Part shown: positions 1 to 9,181 of the stretch, one piece after another
Numbering within the stretch: the first letter of the stretch is position 1
How the letters are laid out: each line of letters opens with the position of its first letter
NCBI GenBank assembly: GCA_002309055.1
Contig: DBWO01000021.1
Coordinates: 8,433-47,555, forward strand
Length of the DNA stretch: 39,123 bases
Direction of reading: 5' to 3'
Source: Ruminococcaceae bacterium UBA1236
GTDB taxonomy: Bacteria; Bacillota; Clostridia; Oscillospirales; Acutalibacteraceae
The notes under the pieces: model-generated
Told to the model about the DNA's origin: nothing
Database searches by the model: none
The model's input: the letters and a program-made list of their open reading frames with translations, nothing else
Translations under genes and position numbers: made by a program

Positions 1-339
1 CCGTATGAGTGGGGCGAAAAGATTATAAAGCATTATGAAAAGTACGGAGTTGACCCCCGAACGAAGCTCCTGCTTTTCAGCGACAGCCTTGATTTTGACA
101 GAGCGCAGAAGCTGTATGACTATTTCTGCGATAAAACGAAGGTATCCTTCGGCATAGGTACTTTTGTATCAAACGACACCTGCGAGAAAGCGCTGAATAT
201 CGTAATCAAGCTTCAGTATGTAAACGGCAGACCGGTTGCAAAGATTTCCGACGCCCCCGGCAAAGCGATGTGCCGCGACGAAGATTACCTTGAATATCTC
301 AAGCGCTCGGTAGAGTTCAGACTGCAGAGAGAGAAATAA
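1..339 (+). CDS. pncB: Nicotinate phosphoribosyltransferase, C-terminal part (5' end outside window)
   Basis: Open from the first base to TAA at 337-339; 112 residues are visible. The enzyme joins nicotinate to PRPP, with ATP hydrolysis, to make nicotinate mononucleotide in the NAD salvage (Preiss-Handler) pathway in the cytoplasm. The visible part starts PYEWGEKIIKHYEKYG and contains LLFSDSLDF, FGIGTFVSND and KISDAPGKAMC, which match the C-terminal barrel of clostridial PncB proteins, where the FGIGT segment lies in the phosphate-binding region. The C-terminus looks intact. The next gene is 350 bases away across palindromic repeats, so this gene is probably the end of its transcript. Confidence 0.9.
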   Translation, partial: PYEWGEKIIKHYEKYGVDPRTKLLLFSDSLDFDRAQKLYDYFCDKTKVSFGIGTFVSNDTCEKALNIVIKLQYVNGRPVAKISDAPGKAMCRDEDYLEYLKRSVEFRLQREK

Positions 340-406
340 AACTGACGGCATCGCCGTCGCGAAATACGCTTCGCTCCGAGTGAGTTTTTGTTACGCTATA
401 ATTCGC

Positions 407-542
407 CTTCCCCTTGAGGGGAAGGGGGACCGCTTGCGGTGGATGAGGTGTTGACTTGTAAGCAAGATGGAGTTTTGAGTGTGACACCTCATCAGTCACG
501 GGTTAAATCCTTATGCCGTGACAGCTTCCCCTCAAGGGGAAG
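407..542. repeat. MITE-like element with palindromic terminal inverted repeats
   Basis: An 18-base palindrome-like terminus (407-424, CTTCCCCTTGAGGGGAAG) recurs as its exact inverse at 525-542. Inside, GATGAGGTG (442-450) pairs with CACCTCATC (485-493), and GTCACGG (495-501) pairs with CCGTGAC (516-522). There is no ORF with coding character inside. Short non-coding elements with such ends are widespread in gut Clostridia genomes. The outer arms could fold into a long stem or be recognised by a transposase acting in trans. Only one copy is in this window. Confidence 0.7.
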
Positions 543-571
543 CCGTTAGTTTTCTACTCCGTAAATAAGGA

Positions 572-662
572 CGGGATTACCACATCCCGCCGGTAGGGGC
601 GATTATCAATCGCCCGCAACAAGGATGTGCGAAGCATGGTAGGGCACGTATATATGCGTGCC
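572..662. repeat. Cluster of three short palindromes
   Basis: Three consecutive hairpins: CGGGAT/ATCCCG (572-589), GGGCGATT/AATCGCCC with a 3-base loop (597-615) and GGCACG/CGTGCC (643-662). They look like dispersed extragenic palindromes and end just before the ribosome site of the DUF262 gene. With the element at 407-542 they fill nearly the whole 350-base gap. No clear sigma-A promoter is visible here. Confidence 0.55.
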
Positions 663-690
663 GCAGAAAAACGAATAGAAAGGAAATAAA

Positions 691-2514
691 ATGCTGACAG
701 AAAAATATAACCCTAATTCATTAAGTGTAAGTGCCATCCTTGGACTGATCGACTCCAAAGATGTTGCGATACCTGAAATTCAGAGGCCGTTTGTGTGGAA
801 GAAAACACAGGTGCGTGACCTGATGGATTCATTATACAAAGGATATCCGACAGGTTACCTTATTGTATGGAAGAATCCGAATGTTAAGCTGAAAGACGGC
901 ACATATTCTGCTGGCAAAAAGATTCTTATAGACGGGCAGCAAAGAGTTACTGCCCTTATGACTGCTATTGCAGGCGTTCCTGTTGTAAACAAGGATTATG
1001 TAGAGGAAAGAATTAAAATAGCATTTAATCCGTTTGAAGCATTGTCAAATGATAAAGATGCTGAGATATTTGCTGTTCAAGACCAAAGCCACTTAAAGAG
1101 CAAAAAGTGGATTACCGATATTTCCAAAGTATTTAAAAGTGATTTTTCTGTTTATTCTTTTATTCAAAAATACTGTGCAGATAACCCCGAAATGCAGCCG
1201 GAAACTCTTGACAAAATAATAACTAATCTCCGTGCTATAGGTAACAGGCTAATAGGTGTTATAGAATTGTCGGAAAACCTTGACATAGATGTGGTAACCG
1301 ATATTTTCATTAGGATCAATTCCAAGGGTACTGCATTGAGTCAGGGCGATTTTGTTATGTCAAAAATTGCTGCTGACGAAACATATGGCGGCAATATGAT
1401 GAGGAAGGCCATTGACTATTTTGCACACCTTGCAGTCGAACCGTCATTTTTCAACAAGATAGCAACAAAAGACACGGAGTTTGCGCAAAGCGAATATTTC
1501 AACAAACTCGCATGGCTGAAAGATGACCTGGAAACTGTTTATGACCCAGACTGCGATGATATTCTCAGAGTTGCTTTTATGCATATGTATCCCAGGGCAA
1601 AGCTTGCTGATCTTGTCAGCTTGCTTTCAGGCAGAGATTTTGAAACAAGAGATTTCAAAATAGAAATAACCGAAGAAACATACGCCAAGCTCAAAAAAGG
1701 CGTGCTCAATGTAATGAGCGAGTATAATTTCAAAAACTTTATGCTTGCCATAAAAAGCGCTGGGTTTATATCTGATAAATTGGTCAATTCACAGATGGCC
1801 CTTGACTTTGCATATGCACTCTATTTGATTCTGCAACAAAGGCAAGAAGTCTCTGTAGGCGAAGTGAAAAGAATAGTTCAGCGCTGGTATGTTTTGTCTG
1901 TTCTTACCGGCAGATACAGCGCGTCGCCGGAATCAAGATTTTATACTGATATAAAGCAGATTAATGAGATCGGCGTTGTTAAAACTCTTGAAAACATAGA
2001 AGCAGCAGTCCTTTCGGAAAACTTCTGGGATGTTGCTCTCGTTCAGAATCTATCATATACCTCTCCCAACAACCCTGTATATCTTGTATATCTTGCAGCG
2101 CAAGTGTGTAGCAATGATATGTCATTACTGTCAAATAACATTTCAGTAAAATACCTTATAGAACTTGCGGGTGATGTTCATCATATCTTCCCGAAGGAGT
2201 ATTTGAAATCAAACGGGTACGAAAAAGGGATGTACAATCAGGTTGCAAACTTCGCATATCTTGACACTCAAGTAAATAAGTCAATCGGAAAGAAAGCTCC
2301 TTTTGATTATTTTACTGAAGCGTTAAGACAATGTGAAACAAAAGAAATAACCTGTGGCTCAATTACGGATATAGAACTCCTTAAAAATAACCTTGAAGCT
2401 AACTGCGTACCATTTGAGGTTTGCACAATGAATCACAATAATTATCCGGAATTCCTTGAATTAAGAAGAAAAATGATGGCAAAAAAGATTAAGGAGTATT
2501 ACTATTCACTTTGA
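691..2514 (+). CDS. DUF262 and HNH (DUF1524-like) domain protein, GmrSD-type defence nuclease candidate
   Basis: 607 residues; ATG preceded by AGAAAGGAAATAAA. The N-terminal DUF262 (ParB/Srx-like) domain shows IPEIQRPFVW at 27-36 and LIDGQQRVTAL at 79-89, the nucleotide-binding hallmark of GmrS-type proteins. The C-terminal part has HHIFPKEYL at 497-505, N516/N520 and NKSIGKKAP at 529-537, resembling the His-Asn nuclease motif of DUF1524/HNH domains. Known relatives (GmrSD, BrxU, SspE) restrict phage DNA carrying modified bases or sense DNA modification. The target here is unknown. Codon third positions are more A/T-rich than in neighbouring genes, and the gene stands alone between palindromic repeats and a terminator, which suggests acquisition. 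No partner methylase or BREX/Ssp gene is nearby. Confidence 0.82.
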   Translation: MLTEKYNPNSLSVSAILGLIDSKDVAIPEIQRPFVWKKTQVRDLMDSLYKGYPTGYLIVWKNPNVKLKDGTYSAGKKILIDGQQRVTALMTAIAGVPVVNKDYVEERIKIAFNPFEALSNDKDAEIFAVQDQSHLKSKKWITDISKVFKSDFSVYSFIQKYCADNPEMQPETLDKIITNLRAIGNRLIGVIELSENLDIDVVTDIFIRINSKGTALSQGDFVMSKIAADETYGGNMMRKAIDYFAHLAVEPSFFNKIATKDTEFAQSEYFNKLAWLKDDLETVYDPDCDDILRVAFMHMYPRAKLADLVSLLSGRDFETRDFKIEITEETYAKLKKGVLNVMSEYNFKNFMLAIKSAGFISDKLVNSQMALDFAYALYLILQQRQEVSVGEVKRIVQRWYVLSVLTGRYSASPESRFYTDIKQINEIGVVKTLENIEAAVLSENFWDVALVQNLSYTSPNNPVYLVYLAAQVCSNDMSLLSNNISVKYLIELAGDVHHIFPKEYLKSNGYEKGMYNQVANFAYLDTQVNKSIGKKAPFDYFTEALRQCETKEITCGSITDIELLKNNLEANCVPFEVCTMNHNNYPEFLELRRKMMAKKIKEYYYSL

Positions 2515-2540
2515 TATTTCACTTGTTATTATCATCAAAA

Positions 2541-2566
2541 AAGCCGCCCGACGGGCGGCTTTTCTT
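2541..2566. terminator. Bidirectional rho-independent terminator
   Basis: A perfect 9-bp stem AGCCGCCCG/CGGGCGGCT (2542-2560) closes on one base, with AAAA before and TTTTCTTT after. It can end both the DUF262 transcript on the plus strand and the PHP gene coming from the other side. Confidence 0.9.
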
Positions 2567-2579
2567 TATCAAAATTCAA

Positions 2580-3983
2580 TCAGAAATCAAAATACTTCTC
2601 TCTGTGCTTCTGTGTTCTCGGAGCAATGAGCTTGAGCACCTCAAGCGCTTCTTCCTTTTCCTGCGCGGTTCCGGTGGCGTACTGCTTCATAAGTCTTCCT
2701 TCCTCGCGGCAGACTTCATCGTGAAGCGGGAAGTAGTATTTAAGCAGGAATGTCGCGTATTTTGACAGGCGGTAGTCTCCCACAAGGCGGAAGTTTTCGT
2801 CAATCGTGTCAATCGCTACGCTGTAACGCTCTTTGATTGAGTTTATGAGAGCTTTTCTCTCGTTTTCGGGTGAGAAAACAAGAGTTGAGCAGACAAACGC
2901 GTTTCTGTTTGAGGGATTGGAGGAGTGACTGTCGGTGCTGCCCACAACGGGGTAATTAAAGCCCTTCGCTCTGTCCTCATAATATTTCTGAGTCTGGAAG
3001 CCGTTCTGCTCATAGTAGTTTTCGCCGCCGAGCACTTCAAAAGCGTCAAAATAGCCCTTTTCGGTCACATAGGTCCAGAATGCTTCGGGCACGTGATAAA
3101 CGTCGCTTATCCAGGTCGGGTGCGGGAATATTCCCAGGCCGCCCGCCTTGCGGATTTCATTGTAAACCCACTTGAATACAGCTGCGGGCAGGGGATCGAT
3201 GCCCTCGGGCACATCCTCCTCTTTCGCGAGCTCTTCCATTTTATCCTGCCACTCGGCAAGGGGCATATATTCGGGGCATTCACCGTAGAGCGAGCGGTAT
3301 TTTTTATCCGTTCCTTTTTCTTCAATCGCAGGGCCGTCCGTCAGGGCGTTTATTGAGTATTCGCCGCCGAAATTAACGGTGTGGAAGTCGCTCTCCTTGC
3401 CGTGAACATCGGGCATATGAACCTCTTCGCCCGGCACAATCGTAAGGCCGTTCGGCACGTCTTTGTAAAACTCAATCGCCTCGAGCGAGGGGTAATATCT
3501 GTTGTGGTCCGAAACCACCATAAAATCAAGGCCGTGCTTTCTGTAATTCGCGCAGACAACAGCCGGGGCCTGGTTGCCGTCGGATCTTATCGTGTGCATA
3601 TGCAGGTCGCCTCTTAAGGGGTATCTGCCGCAAAGGTCCTCCTCAACGCAGTAAACGGGGAACTGGATTATACGCCTGCCCTCGTCATTCATAAAGCGGA
3701 TGAAATACATCTGCTCCTTTTCAAATGTGTGTCTGAGGGTGAAGCCGCCCTCTTCGTCGCAGGTAAGGCAGGTCTCTTTGAAATCGCCCGAAGCGGGGTA
3801 ATCGTAGGGCTTGCCGCACTCAAGGGCGCAGATAAGGGTTTTGTACTGCTTTCCCTTTTCAAACACGGGTCTCGCGCCGAGCGGGCGGATGTGAATTTCC
3901 GCCGGCTTTCCCTTAACAAGCACCTTGGGAAAAACATCGTAGTTGAGTAAATCGTCTGTCATCTGAAAACCGCTGAACGGCAT
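2580..3983 (-). CDS. PHP-domain metal-dependent phosphoesterase
   Basis: 467 residues from the ATG at 3983, chosen because GGAGGTG lies directly upstream and because the longer ORF start (4013) falls inside the promoter -10 box. Residues 1-120 form an uncharacterised beta-rich N-terminal domain. The PHP domain follows: DLHMHT (H128, H130), VSDHNRY (H160), GEEVHMP (187-191), and later IFPHPTW and GSTDSHSS, together supplying the usual metal-binding His/Asp/Glu set. PHP enzymes hydrolyse phosphoesters; the substrate cannot be told from sequence. It is transcribed alone, divergently from the manA-led run, and could share regulation with it through the 95-base intergenic region. Not histidinol phosphatase or PolX, judged by length and domain order. 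Confidence 0.85.
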   Translation of the reverse strand: MPFSGFQMTDDLLNYDVFPKVLVKGKPAEIHIRPLGARPVFEKGKQYKTLICALECGKPYDYPASGDFKETCLTCDEEGGFTLRHTFEKEQMYFIRFMNDEGRRIIQFPVYCVEEDLCGRYPLRGDLHMHTIRSDGNQAPAVVCANYRKHGLDFMVVSDHNRYYPSLEAIEFYKDVPNGLTIVPGEEVHMPDVHGKESDFHTVNFGGEYSINALTDGPAIEEKGTDKKYRSLYGECPEYMPLAEWQDKMEELAKEEDVPEGIDPLPAAVFKWVYNEIRKAGGLGIFPHPTWISDVYHVPEAFWTYVTEKGYFDAFEVLGGENYYEQNGFQTQKYYEDRAKGFNYPVVGSTDSHSSNPSNRNAFVCSTLVFSPENERKALINSIKERYSVAIDTIDENFRLVGDYRLSKYATFLLKYYFPLHDEVCREEGRLMKQYATGTAQEKEEALEVLKLIAPRTQKHREKYFDF

Positions 3984-4012
3984 AAAAACACCTCCGGATA
4001 TTTGTTGATTCA

Positions 4013-4041
4013 ATTATAGTTTTTCCTCGCATTACAGTCAA
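4013..4041 (-). promoter_or_regulatory. Sigma-A promoter of the PHP gene
   Basis: Read on the minus strand: TTGACT (-35, 4041-4036), 17-base spacer, TATAAT (-10, 4018-4013). Transcription would begin near 4006, upstream of the ribosome site and the ATG at 3983. Confidence 0.85.
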
Positions 4042-4074
4042 GACAAAAGAGCGCGTATTATCAAAAAAATTATG

Positions 4075-4103
4075 TTGAGCGTGCATTTTTATTATGCTAT
4101 AAT
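4075..4103 (+). promoter_or_regulatory. Sigma-A promoter of the manA-led operon
   Basis: TTGAGC (4075-4080), 17-base spacer, TATAAT (4098-4103). Transcription should start near 4110, followed by GGGAGGAA before manA. It is divergent from the PHP promoter, with about 33 bases between the two -35 boxes. Confidence 0.85.
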
Positions 4104-4136
4104 ATAAAGTGAGTTTTTCCGGGAGGAATATGGATT

Positions 4137-5096
4137 ATGAAAAAATACGCAATGAAACTTCTGCCCTATGTTTCGGAAACCATCTGGGGCGGCAGACGGC
4201 TTATCGACGAATACAATGTTAAAACAGACAAGGCAAACGCCGCGGAGGGCTGGATGCTCTCCTGCCTTGAAAACGGTTACAGCACCGTTGCAAACGGCGA
4301 ATACGCAGGCACTCCTCTGCCTGAGGTTTTAACGCAAAACCCCGGCTGGTGCGGCACAAACTGCGAAAGATTTGAAAAATTCCCGATTCTCATAAAATTC
4401 ATTGACGCTATGGACGACCTCTCCGTGCAGGTGCATCCCACAGATGACTACTGCCGCAAAACGGGCAGGGGAAACAGCAAAACCGAATGCTGGTATATCA
4501 TCGACTGCGATGAGGACGCGAAACTTGTGCTCGGCTTCAAGGATAAGATATCCAAAGAGGAATTCCGTGAGGCGGTTGAAAAGGGCATCCTCACCGATTA
4601 TATCGACAGCGTAAAAGTGAAGCCCGGCGATTTCTTCTTTATCGAGGCGGGCACTCTGCACGCGATATGCAAGGGCGTGCTTCTTGCCGAGGTGCAGGAG
4701 AGCAGTGACACAACCTACAGGATTTTTGATTATAACAGAAAGGGCAAGGACGGCAAGCCCAGAGAGCTTCACGTTTCCGATGCTCTTGAAGTGACAAAGA
4801 GGGAAAAATACTCTCAGCCGGATTTCTCCGCTTTTAAGAAAGGCTTACCGGGAAAAGACCTTCTCGCAAAGTGCGACCTTTTCACTGTCTGCCACAATAA
4901 GATAAACGGCAGTGTTACCGACACGGCGGATGAAAAGAGCTTTGTCTCCCTTCTCATAATGGATGGGAGCGGCTCGCTTGACTGCTGCGGCGAAACGCTC
5001 GCGCTCACAAAGGGCGACAGTATTTTTATTCCGGGCGGAGCGGGCGAATACACCGTAACGGGTGAAATTGATATTCTTGAAACGAGACTTGACTAA
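4137..5096 (+). CDS. manA: Mannose-6-phosphate isomerase, class I
   Basis: 319 residues; ATG eight bases after GGGAGGAA. It interconverts mannose 6-phosphate and fructose 6-phosphate using Zn2+, linking mannose use or GDP-mannose supply to glycolysis. This is the short Bacillus-type form. Visible metal and catalytic residues are Q98 and H100 (QVHP), E117 (KTECWY) and H175 (GTLHAI), with the catalytic-Arg motif YRIFDY at 194-199. The second cupin half (about 225-319) is shorter and ends normally. It is the first gene of a run where the next start codon follows its stop without a gap (TAA-ATG), so translation is probably coupled. Confidence 0.93.
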   Translation: MKKYAMKLLPYVSETIWGGRRLIDEYNVKTDKANAAEGWMLSCLENGYSTVANGEYAGTPLPEVLTQNPGWCGTNCERFEKFPILIKFIDAMDDLSVQVHPTDDYCRKTGRGNSKTECWYIIDCDEDAKLVLGFKDKISKEEFREAVEKGILTDYIDSVKVKPGDFFFIEAGTLHAICKGVLLAEVQESSDTTYRIFDYNRKGKDGKPRELHVSDALEVTKREKYSQPDFSAFKKGLPGKDLLAKCDLFTVCHNKINGSVTDTADEKSFVSLLIMDGSGSLDCCGETLALTKGDSIFIPGGAGEYTVTGEIDILETRLD

Positions 5097-7016
5097 ATGA
5101 CAGTTGCAGGCATTCAGAAATTAGGTGTGGATTTCGGCGGCAAATTCCTTTTCCGCAATGTCACATTCGATGTGAACGAAGGGGATTTTGTGGGCCTTAT
5201 CGGTGCAAACGGCACCGGAAAAACCACGCTTTTCAAAATAATCACCGGAGAAATCGAGCCCACCGAGGGCGGCGTATTCATCTCCGGCGATACCCGTTTG
5301 GGTTACCTTGAGCAGCATGCCTGCAGCGGCTCATCCAAAACGGTTTACGAAGAAGCGCTCGGCGTTTTCGATTACCTCATTGAAATTGAGAAAGAGATTG
5401 AAGAGGTCTCAAAAGAGCTTGAAGCCGGCAGGGGAGACACCGCCGCGCTGATTGAAAGGCAGAGCTTTCTGCAGGAAAAATTCAACAGCGAAGAAGGGCT
5501 CACCTTCAGGAGCAAAACAAGGTCCGCGCTCCTCGGCCTCGGTTTTTCACAGGAGGATTTATCCCTCACCTGTGACAAGCTCAGCGGAGGTCAGCGCTCG
5601 AAGCTGAGTATGTGCAAGCTGCTTCTAAGCCGCGCGGATTTAATGCTTCTTGACGAGCCGACAAACCACCTCGACATAGCTGCCTCCGAGTGGCTCGAGA
5701 GCTTTTTGCAGAATTATAAAGGCACCGTCATTGTCATATCGCACGACCGTTATTTTCTTGACAAGGTGTGCAATAAAACCGTTGAAATCGCAAACGGAAA
5801 GGGCTACTGCACAAAAGGCAATTATTCCGAGTATCAGCGCCTTAAAGCCGCGCGCCTTGAGAGCGAGAGGCGGCAGTATGAAAATCAGCTTGAAGAGATA
5901 AAACGCATTGAGGGCATTATCGAGCAGCAGCGCTCATTTGCCCGTGAGAGAAACTTCATCACCGCCGAGAGCAAACGCAAAATGCTTGAAAAGAAAAAGG
6001 CGGAGCTTATTGAGCCCGAGCGCGACCCCGCCGAAATGCGTATCAAGTTTTCACCTGAATGCGAGAGCGGCAACGATGTGCTTTTTGTAAACGGACTGAG
6101 CAAATCTTTCGGCAATAAGCTTCTGTTTGAAAACGGCAGTTTTGAAATCCATAAGGGCGACAGAGCGTTTATAATCGGCGCAAACGGCTGCGGCAAAACA
6201 ACGCTTTTCCGCATTCTTACCGGGAGCGTTGAGCCCGACAGCGGCGTTTTCTCCTTCGGCACGAGCGTTAAGGTCGCTTACTTCGACCAGAGCCTTGAGA
6301 GCTTAAAGGGCGGCAAAACCGCACTTAATGAGATATGGGATGAGCACCGCCTTATGAAAGAAACACAGGTCAGAAACTACCTTGCCGCCTTCCTTTTCAG
6401 GGGCAACGATGTTTTCAAAAATGTTGACTCATTAAGCGGCGGCGAAAAGGCGAAGCTCTGCCTGCTGAAGCTGATGCTTTCGGGCGCGAATGTACTGCTC
6501 CTTGACGAGCCGACCAATCACCTTGACATCGTTTCCCGTGAGATACTTGAAAATGCTCTCTCTGATTTTGAGGGCACGATAATCGCCGTGTCTCACGACA
6601 GATACTTTATAAACAAGCTGTCAACGGAAATATTCCGCCTCACGCAGAGCGGCTTTGAAAAGTTTGACGGCAGCTATGACGACTACTGCGCGAATGTGCT
6701 CCTTCAGCCGCAGAAAAAGAAAGAAAACAAGGAGCCGAAGGTTAATTCCTATAAGCTCAGAAAAGAGCGTGAGAGCGAAATAAACCGCCTTAAAGGCAAA
6801 ATAAAACGCACCGAGGCGGAGATTGACGGGCTTGACGGCGAGGTCGCTTCTCTCAATGAGGAGCTTAAAACCCCGGAAGTATCGGCGGACTATGAGAGGA
6901 TAATCGAAATCACCGCCGAAATTGAGGAAAAGAGCGCCCGCCAGGCGGAACTGATGGACGAATGGGAAGAGATGAGCTCAAGACTCAGCGAACTTTTAAG
7001 CGAGGAGACTGAATAA
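5097..7016 (+). CDS. ABC-F family ATPase (ribosome-associated type)
   Basis: 639 residues. Two ABC ATPase domains are present without membrane segments: Walker A GANGTGKTT (36-44) and GANGCGKTT (about 361-369), signatures LSGGQRSKL (about 162) and LSGGEKAKL (about 445), and LLDEPTNHLD after each. Between them is the basic helical linker (about 235-320) that reaches the ribosomal P-site region in ABC-F proteins. The last 100 residues form a charged coiled coil as in Uup/YdiF types. Family members resolve stalled ribosomes or give antibiotic resistance; nothing here marks a resistance factor. ATG touches the manA stop and the gene's own stop overlaps the next ATG (TAATGA), so it sits inside a sugar-metabolism operon, an odd place for a translation factor. 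Confidence 0.92.
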   Translation: MTVAGIQKLGVDFGGKFLFRNVTFDVNEGDFVGLIGANGTGKTTLFKIITGEIEPTEGGVFISGDTRLGYLEQHACSGSSKTVYEEALGVFDYLIEIEKEIEEVSKELEAGRGDTAALIERQSFLQEKFNSEEGLTFRSKTRSALLGLGFSQEDLSLTCDKLSGGQRSKLSMCKLLLSRADLMLLDEPTNHLDIAASEWLESFLQNYKGTVIVISHDRYFLDKVCNKTVEIANGKGYCTKGNYSEYQRLKAARLESERRQYENQLEEIKRIEGIIEQQRSFARERNFITAESKRKMLEKKKAELIEPERDPAEMRIKFSPECESGNDVLFVNGLSKSFGNKLLFENGSFEIHKGDRAFIIGANGCGKTTLFRILTGSVEPDSGVFSFGTSVKVAYFDQSLESLKGGKTALNEIWDEHRLMKETQVRNYLAAFLFRGNDVFKNVDSLSGGEKAKLCLLKLMLSGANVLLLDEPTNHLDIVSREILENALSDFEGTIIAVSHDRYFINKLSTEIFRLTQSGFEKFDGSYDDYCANVLLQPQKKKENKEPKVNSYKLRKERESEINRLKGKIKRTEAEIDGLDGEVASLNEELKTPEVSADYERIIEITAEIEEKSARQAELMDEWEEMSSRLSELLSEETE

Positions 7017-9178
7017 TGAAACAGACAGAGATGTTCGGAAACGCAAAATGGATAGATTGCCCCGGCGGTGAAGAAGCGCCCATATTCCTGAAAAAGTTCA
7101 GCGCGAAAAAGGGAGAAAAGGCAGAAATCACAATCTGCGGCCTCGGTTTTTTCGAGCTTAAAATAAACGGAGTGCGTGTCAGTGAGGATTTGCTCGTGCC
7201 CGCCGCGTCAAACTATTCCGTGCGCGATATGTCCGTGTGGAGCTACCCCCTGTATGACGAGCTCGGTTTCCGCACTTACTGCATGAAATACGACCTTGCC
7301 TCCTATCTTGAGGACGGCGAAAACACCCTTTCCGTAATGCTCGGCACGGGCTACTACCACCAGTATATGAGAGACGCCGAAGGCAATGTGGGTTACGGCA
7401 CTCCCAAGCTTTGTTTCATAATTCGCAAGCAGAGCGGCGATGTTGTCTCCGATTCATCCGTCCTCTGTCACAAAGGGTATTTCAAACGCTGCAATCTCTA
7501 TTACGGCGAGTTTCAGGATCTTACCGCCGTGCCGGATGAGAGCGACTTTTCGCCGAGCCGCGAAATTGAAACGCCCGACACCGAGTTTGAGTATAATATT
7601 GCTCCGCCCGACAGGGTGATTGAAACTTTAACCGACATCCGCTTTATGTATTCGGACGGCGGCTACGACTATTACGATATCGGCGTAAACACCGTCGGCA
7701 GAGCCGTGCTGACCAGCCCCTTGAGAGGCGCGTATATAAACGTTGATTACGCCGAGGAAATCGGCGGCGGGGAATATTTCGGCATCCACTTTGATAAGGA
7801 CGGCCGGTACAGGGATGAATTCATCACCGACGGCAGCGGCAGGGAATATCACTCTCTCTTTTCCTGGCAGGGATTCAGATATATAAGAGTCAAAGACGGC
7901 GCGAGGCCCGTGAGAATAGATGTTATTCACTCGGACTGCCCGGTCACCTCGGAGTTTGAGTGCAGTAGCAAAAACCTTAACGATTTGTACAGACTGTTTG
8001 TACACACTCAGCTTTGCAATATGCATTCGGGCGTGCCGTCGGACTGCCCTCACAGAGAGCGTCTCGGCTATACGGGCGACGGTCAGCTTTGTTGCGAGGC
8101 GGCAATGATGATGCTTGATTCAAAAGAATTTTACCGCAAGTGGCTTTATGATATTGCCGATTGCCAGGCGAAAAACAGCGGTCACATTCAGCACACCGCG
8201 CCTCCTATGGGCGGCGGAGGCGGCCCGTGCGGATGGGGCGGCGCGATAGTTGAAGTGCCTTACAGATTTTATAAGGCATACGGCGACAGGGAACTGCTTG
8301 ACGAATTCTTCCCCAAAATGCTTTTCTTCTTCGACTACCTCGAGTCAAGGACCGATTTCGGCCTTGTCGCAAGAGAAGAGGAGGGCGGATGGTGCCTGGG
8401 AGACTGGCTGCCCCCGAAAGAAATTCAGGTGCCGGAGACCTTTGTCAATTCCTGCCTCTATGTCGGCTTTATGAAACGAGTTATCGAAATTGCCTCAATT
8501 CTCGGCAGAGAGGAAGAGGTGAAAGACCTGCCCGGCAGAATCGAGCGTGTTACCGCGGCAATAAACGCCGCGTATTACAGCCATCAGCAGAGGGCTTACT
8601 GCGGTGATGTTGACGGCGCTTCCTCGCTTGCTCTCGCCGCGGGAATCGGCAACGAGAGAGTAAGAGACAAGGTTATCGGAAAATATAAAAACCTCGGCAT
8701 GTATGACACGGGCATAATCGCCACCGAAGCGCTCACCGGCTATCTGTTCTCCATAGGTGAGGAAGAGCTCGCGACAGAGCTTATGGCAAGCGACAAGGAG
8801 GTTTCTTTTGCCCACATGGTCAGAAGCGGAGCCACAACCCTTTGGGAAAACTGGAACGGCCGCTCTTCACGCAACCACCCTATGTTCGGCGCAGTCGCGA
8901 AGTACCTGTTCAAATCGCTTCTCGGCATCGATCAGCCGGAGGACAGCGCGGGCTATGAGAAGGTTGTTATTTCGCCGAGGACCGTTCCTCAGCTTGAATA
9001 TGCGAGAGGCAAAATCACCACCGTAAAGGGTGAAATCCGCGTCTCTTATGAGAAAAAGGGCGGCAGAGTTGAATTCACCGTTTACGCCGACCAGTCAATC
9101 AACGCGAGGTTTGTTTACGGCGGCACGGACGAAGCATTCAGAGGAGAAAAGACTTTCTCCTGCGAAATAAAGGGGTAA
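7016..9178 (+). CDS. Glycoside hydrolase family 78 (alpha-L-rhamnosidase-like)
   Basis: 720 residues, overlapping the ABC-F stop by one base. The N-terminal beta-sandwich shows FFELKINGVRVSEDLLVPA, typical of the rhamnosidase N domain. The (alpha/alpha)6 barrel carries DCPHRERLGYTGD at 343-355, the family signature with the acidic residues D343, E348 and D355, and TLWENWN with E611 as the likely base, followed by the conserved SRNHPMFG segment. The signature is one residue shorter than the common DCPQRDERLGWTGD. There is no signal peptide, so it probably acts in the cytoplasm on imported rhamnosides or related glycosides. The length is at the short end for the family, so substrate specificity may differ. 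Confidence 0.88.
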   Translation: MKQTEMFGNAKWIDCPGGEEAPIFLKKFSAKKGEKAEITICGLGFFELKINGVRVSEDLLVPAASNYSVRDMSVWSYPLYDELGFRTYCMKYDLASYLEDGENTLSVMLGTGYYHQYMRDAEGNVGYGTPKLCFIIRKQSGDVVSDSSVLCHKGYFKRCNLYYGEFQDLTAVPDESDFSPSREIETPDTEFEYNIAPPDRVIETLTDIRFMYSDGGYDYYDIGVNTVGRAVLTSPLRGAYINVDYAEEIGGGEYFGIHFDKDGRYRDEFITDGSGREYHSLFSWQGFRYIRVKDGARPVRIDVIHSDCPVTSEFECSSKNLNDLYRLFVHTQLCNMHSGVPSDCPHRERLGYTGDGQLCCEAAMMMLDSKEFYRKWLYDIADCQAKNSGHIQHTAPPMGGGGGPCGWGGAIVEVPYRFYKAYGDRELLDEFFPKMLFFFDYLESRTDFGLVAREEEGGWCLGDWLPPKEIQVPETFVNSCLYVGFMKRVIEIASILGREEEVKDLPGRIERVTAAINAAYYSHQQRAYCGDVDGASSLALAAGIGNERVRDKVIGKYKNLGMYDTGIIATEALTGYLFSIGEEELATELMASDKEVSFAHMVRSGATTLWENWNGRSSRNHPMFGAVAKYLFKSLLGIDQPEDSAGYEKVVISPRTVPQLEYARGKITTVKGEIRVSYEKKGGRVEFTVYADQSINARFVYGGTDEAFRGEKTFSCEIKG

Positions 9179-9181
9179 GAT

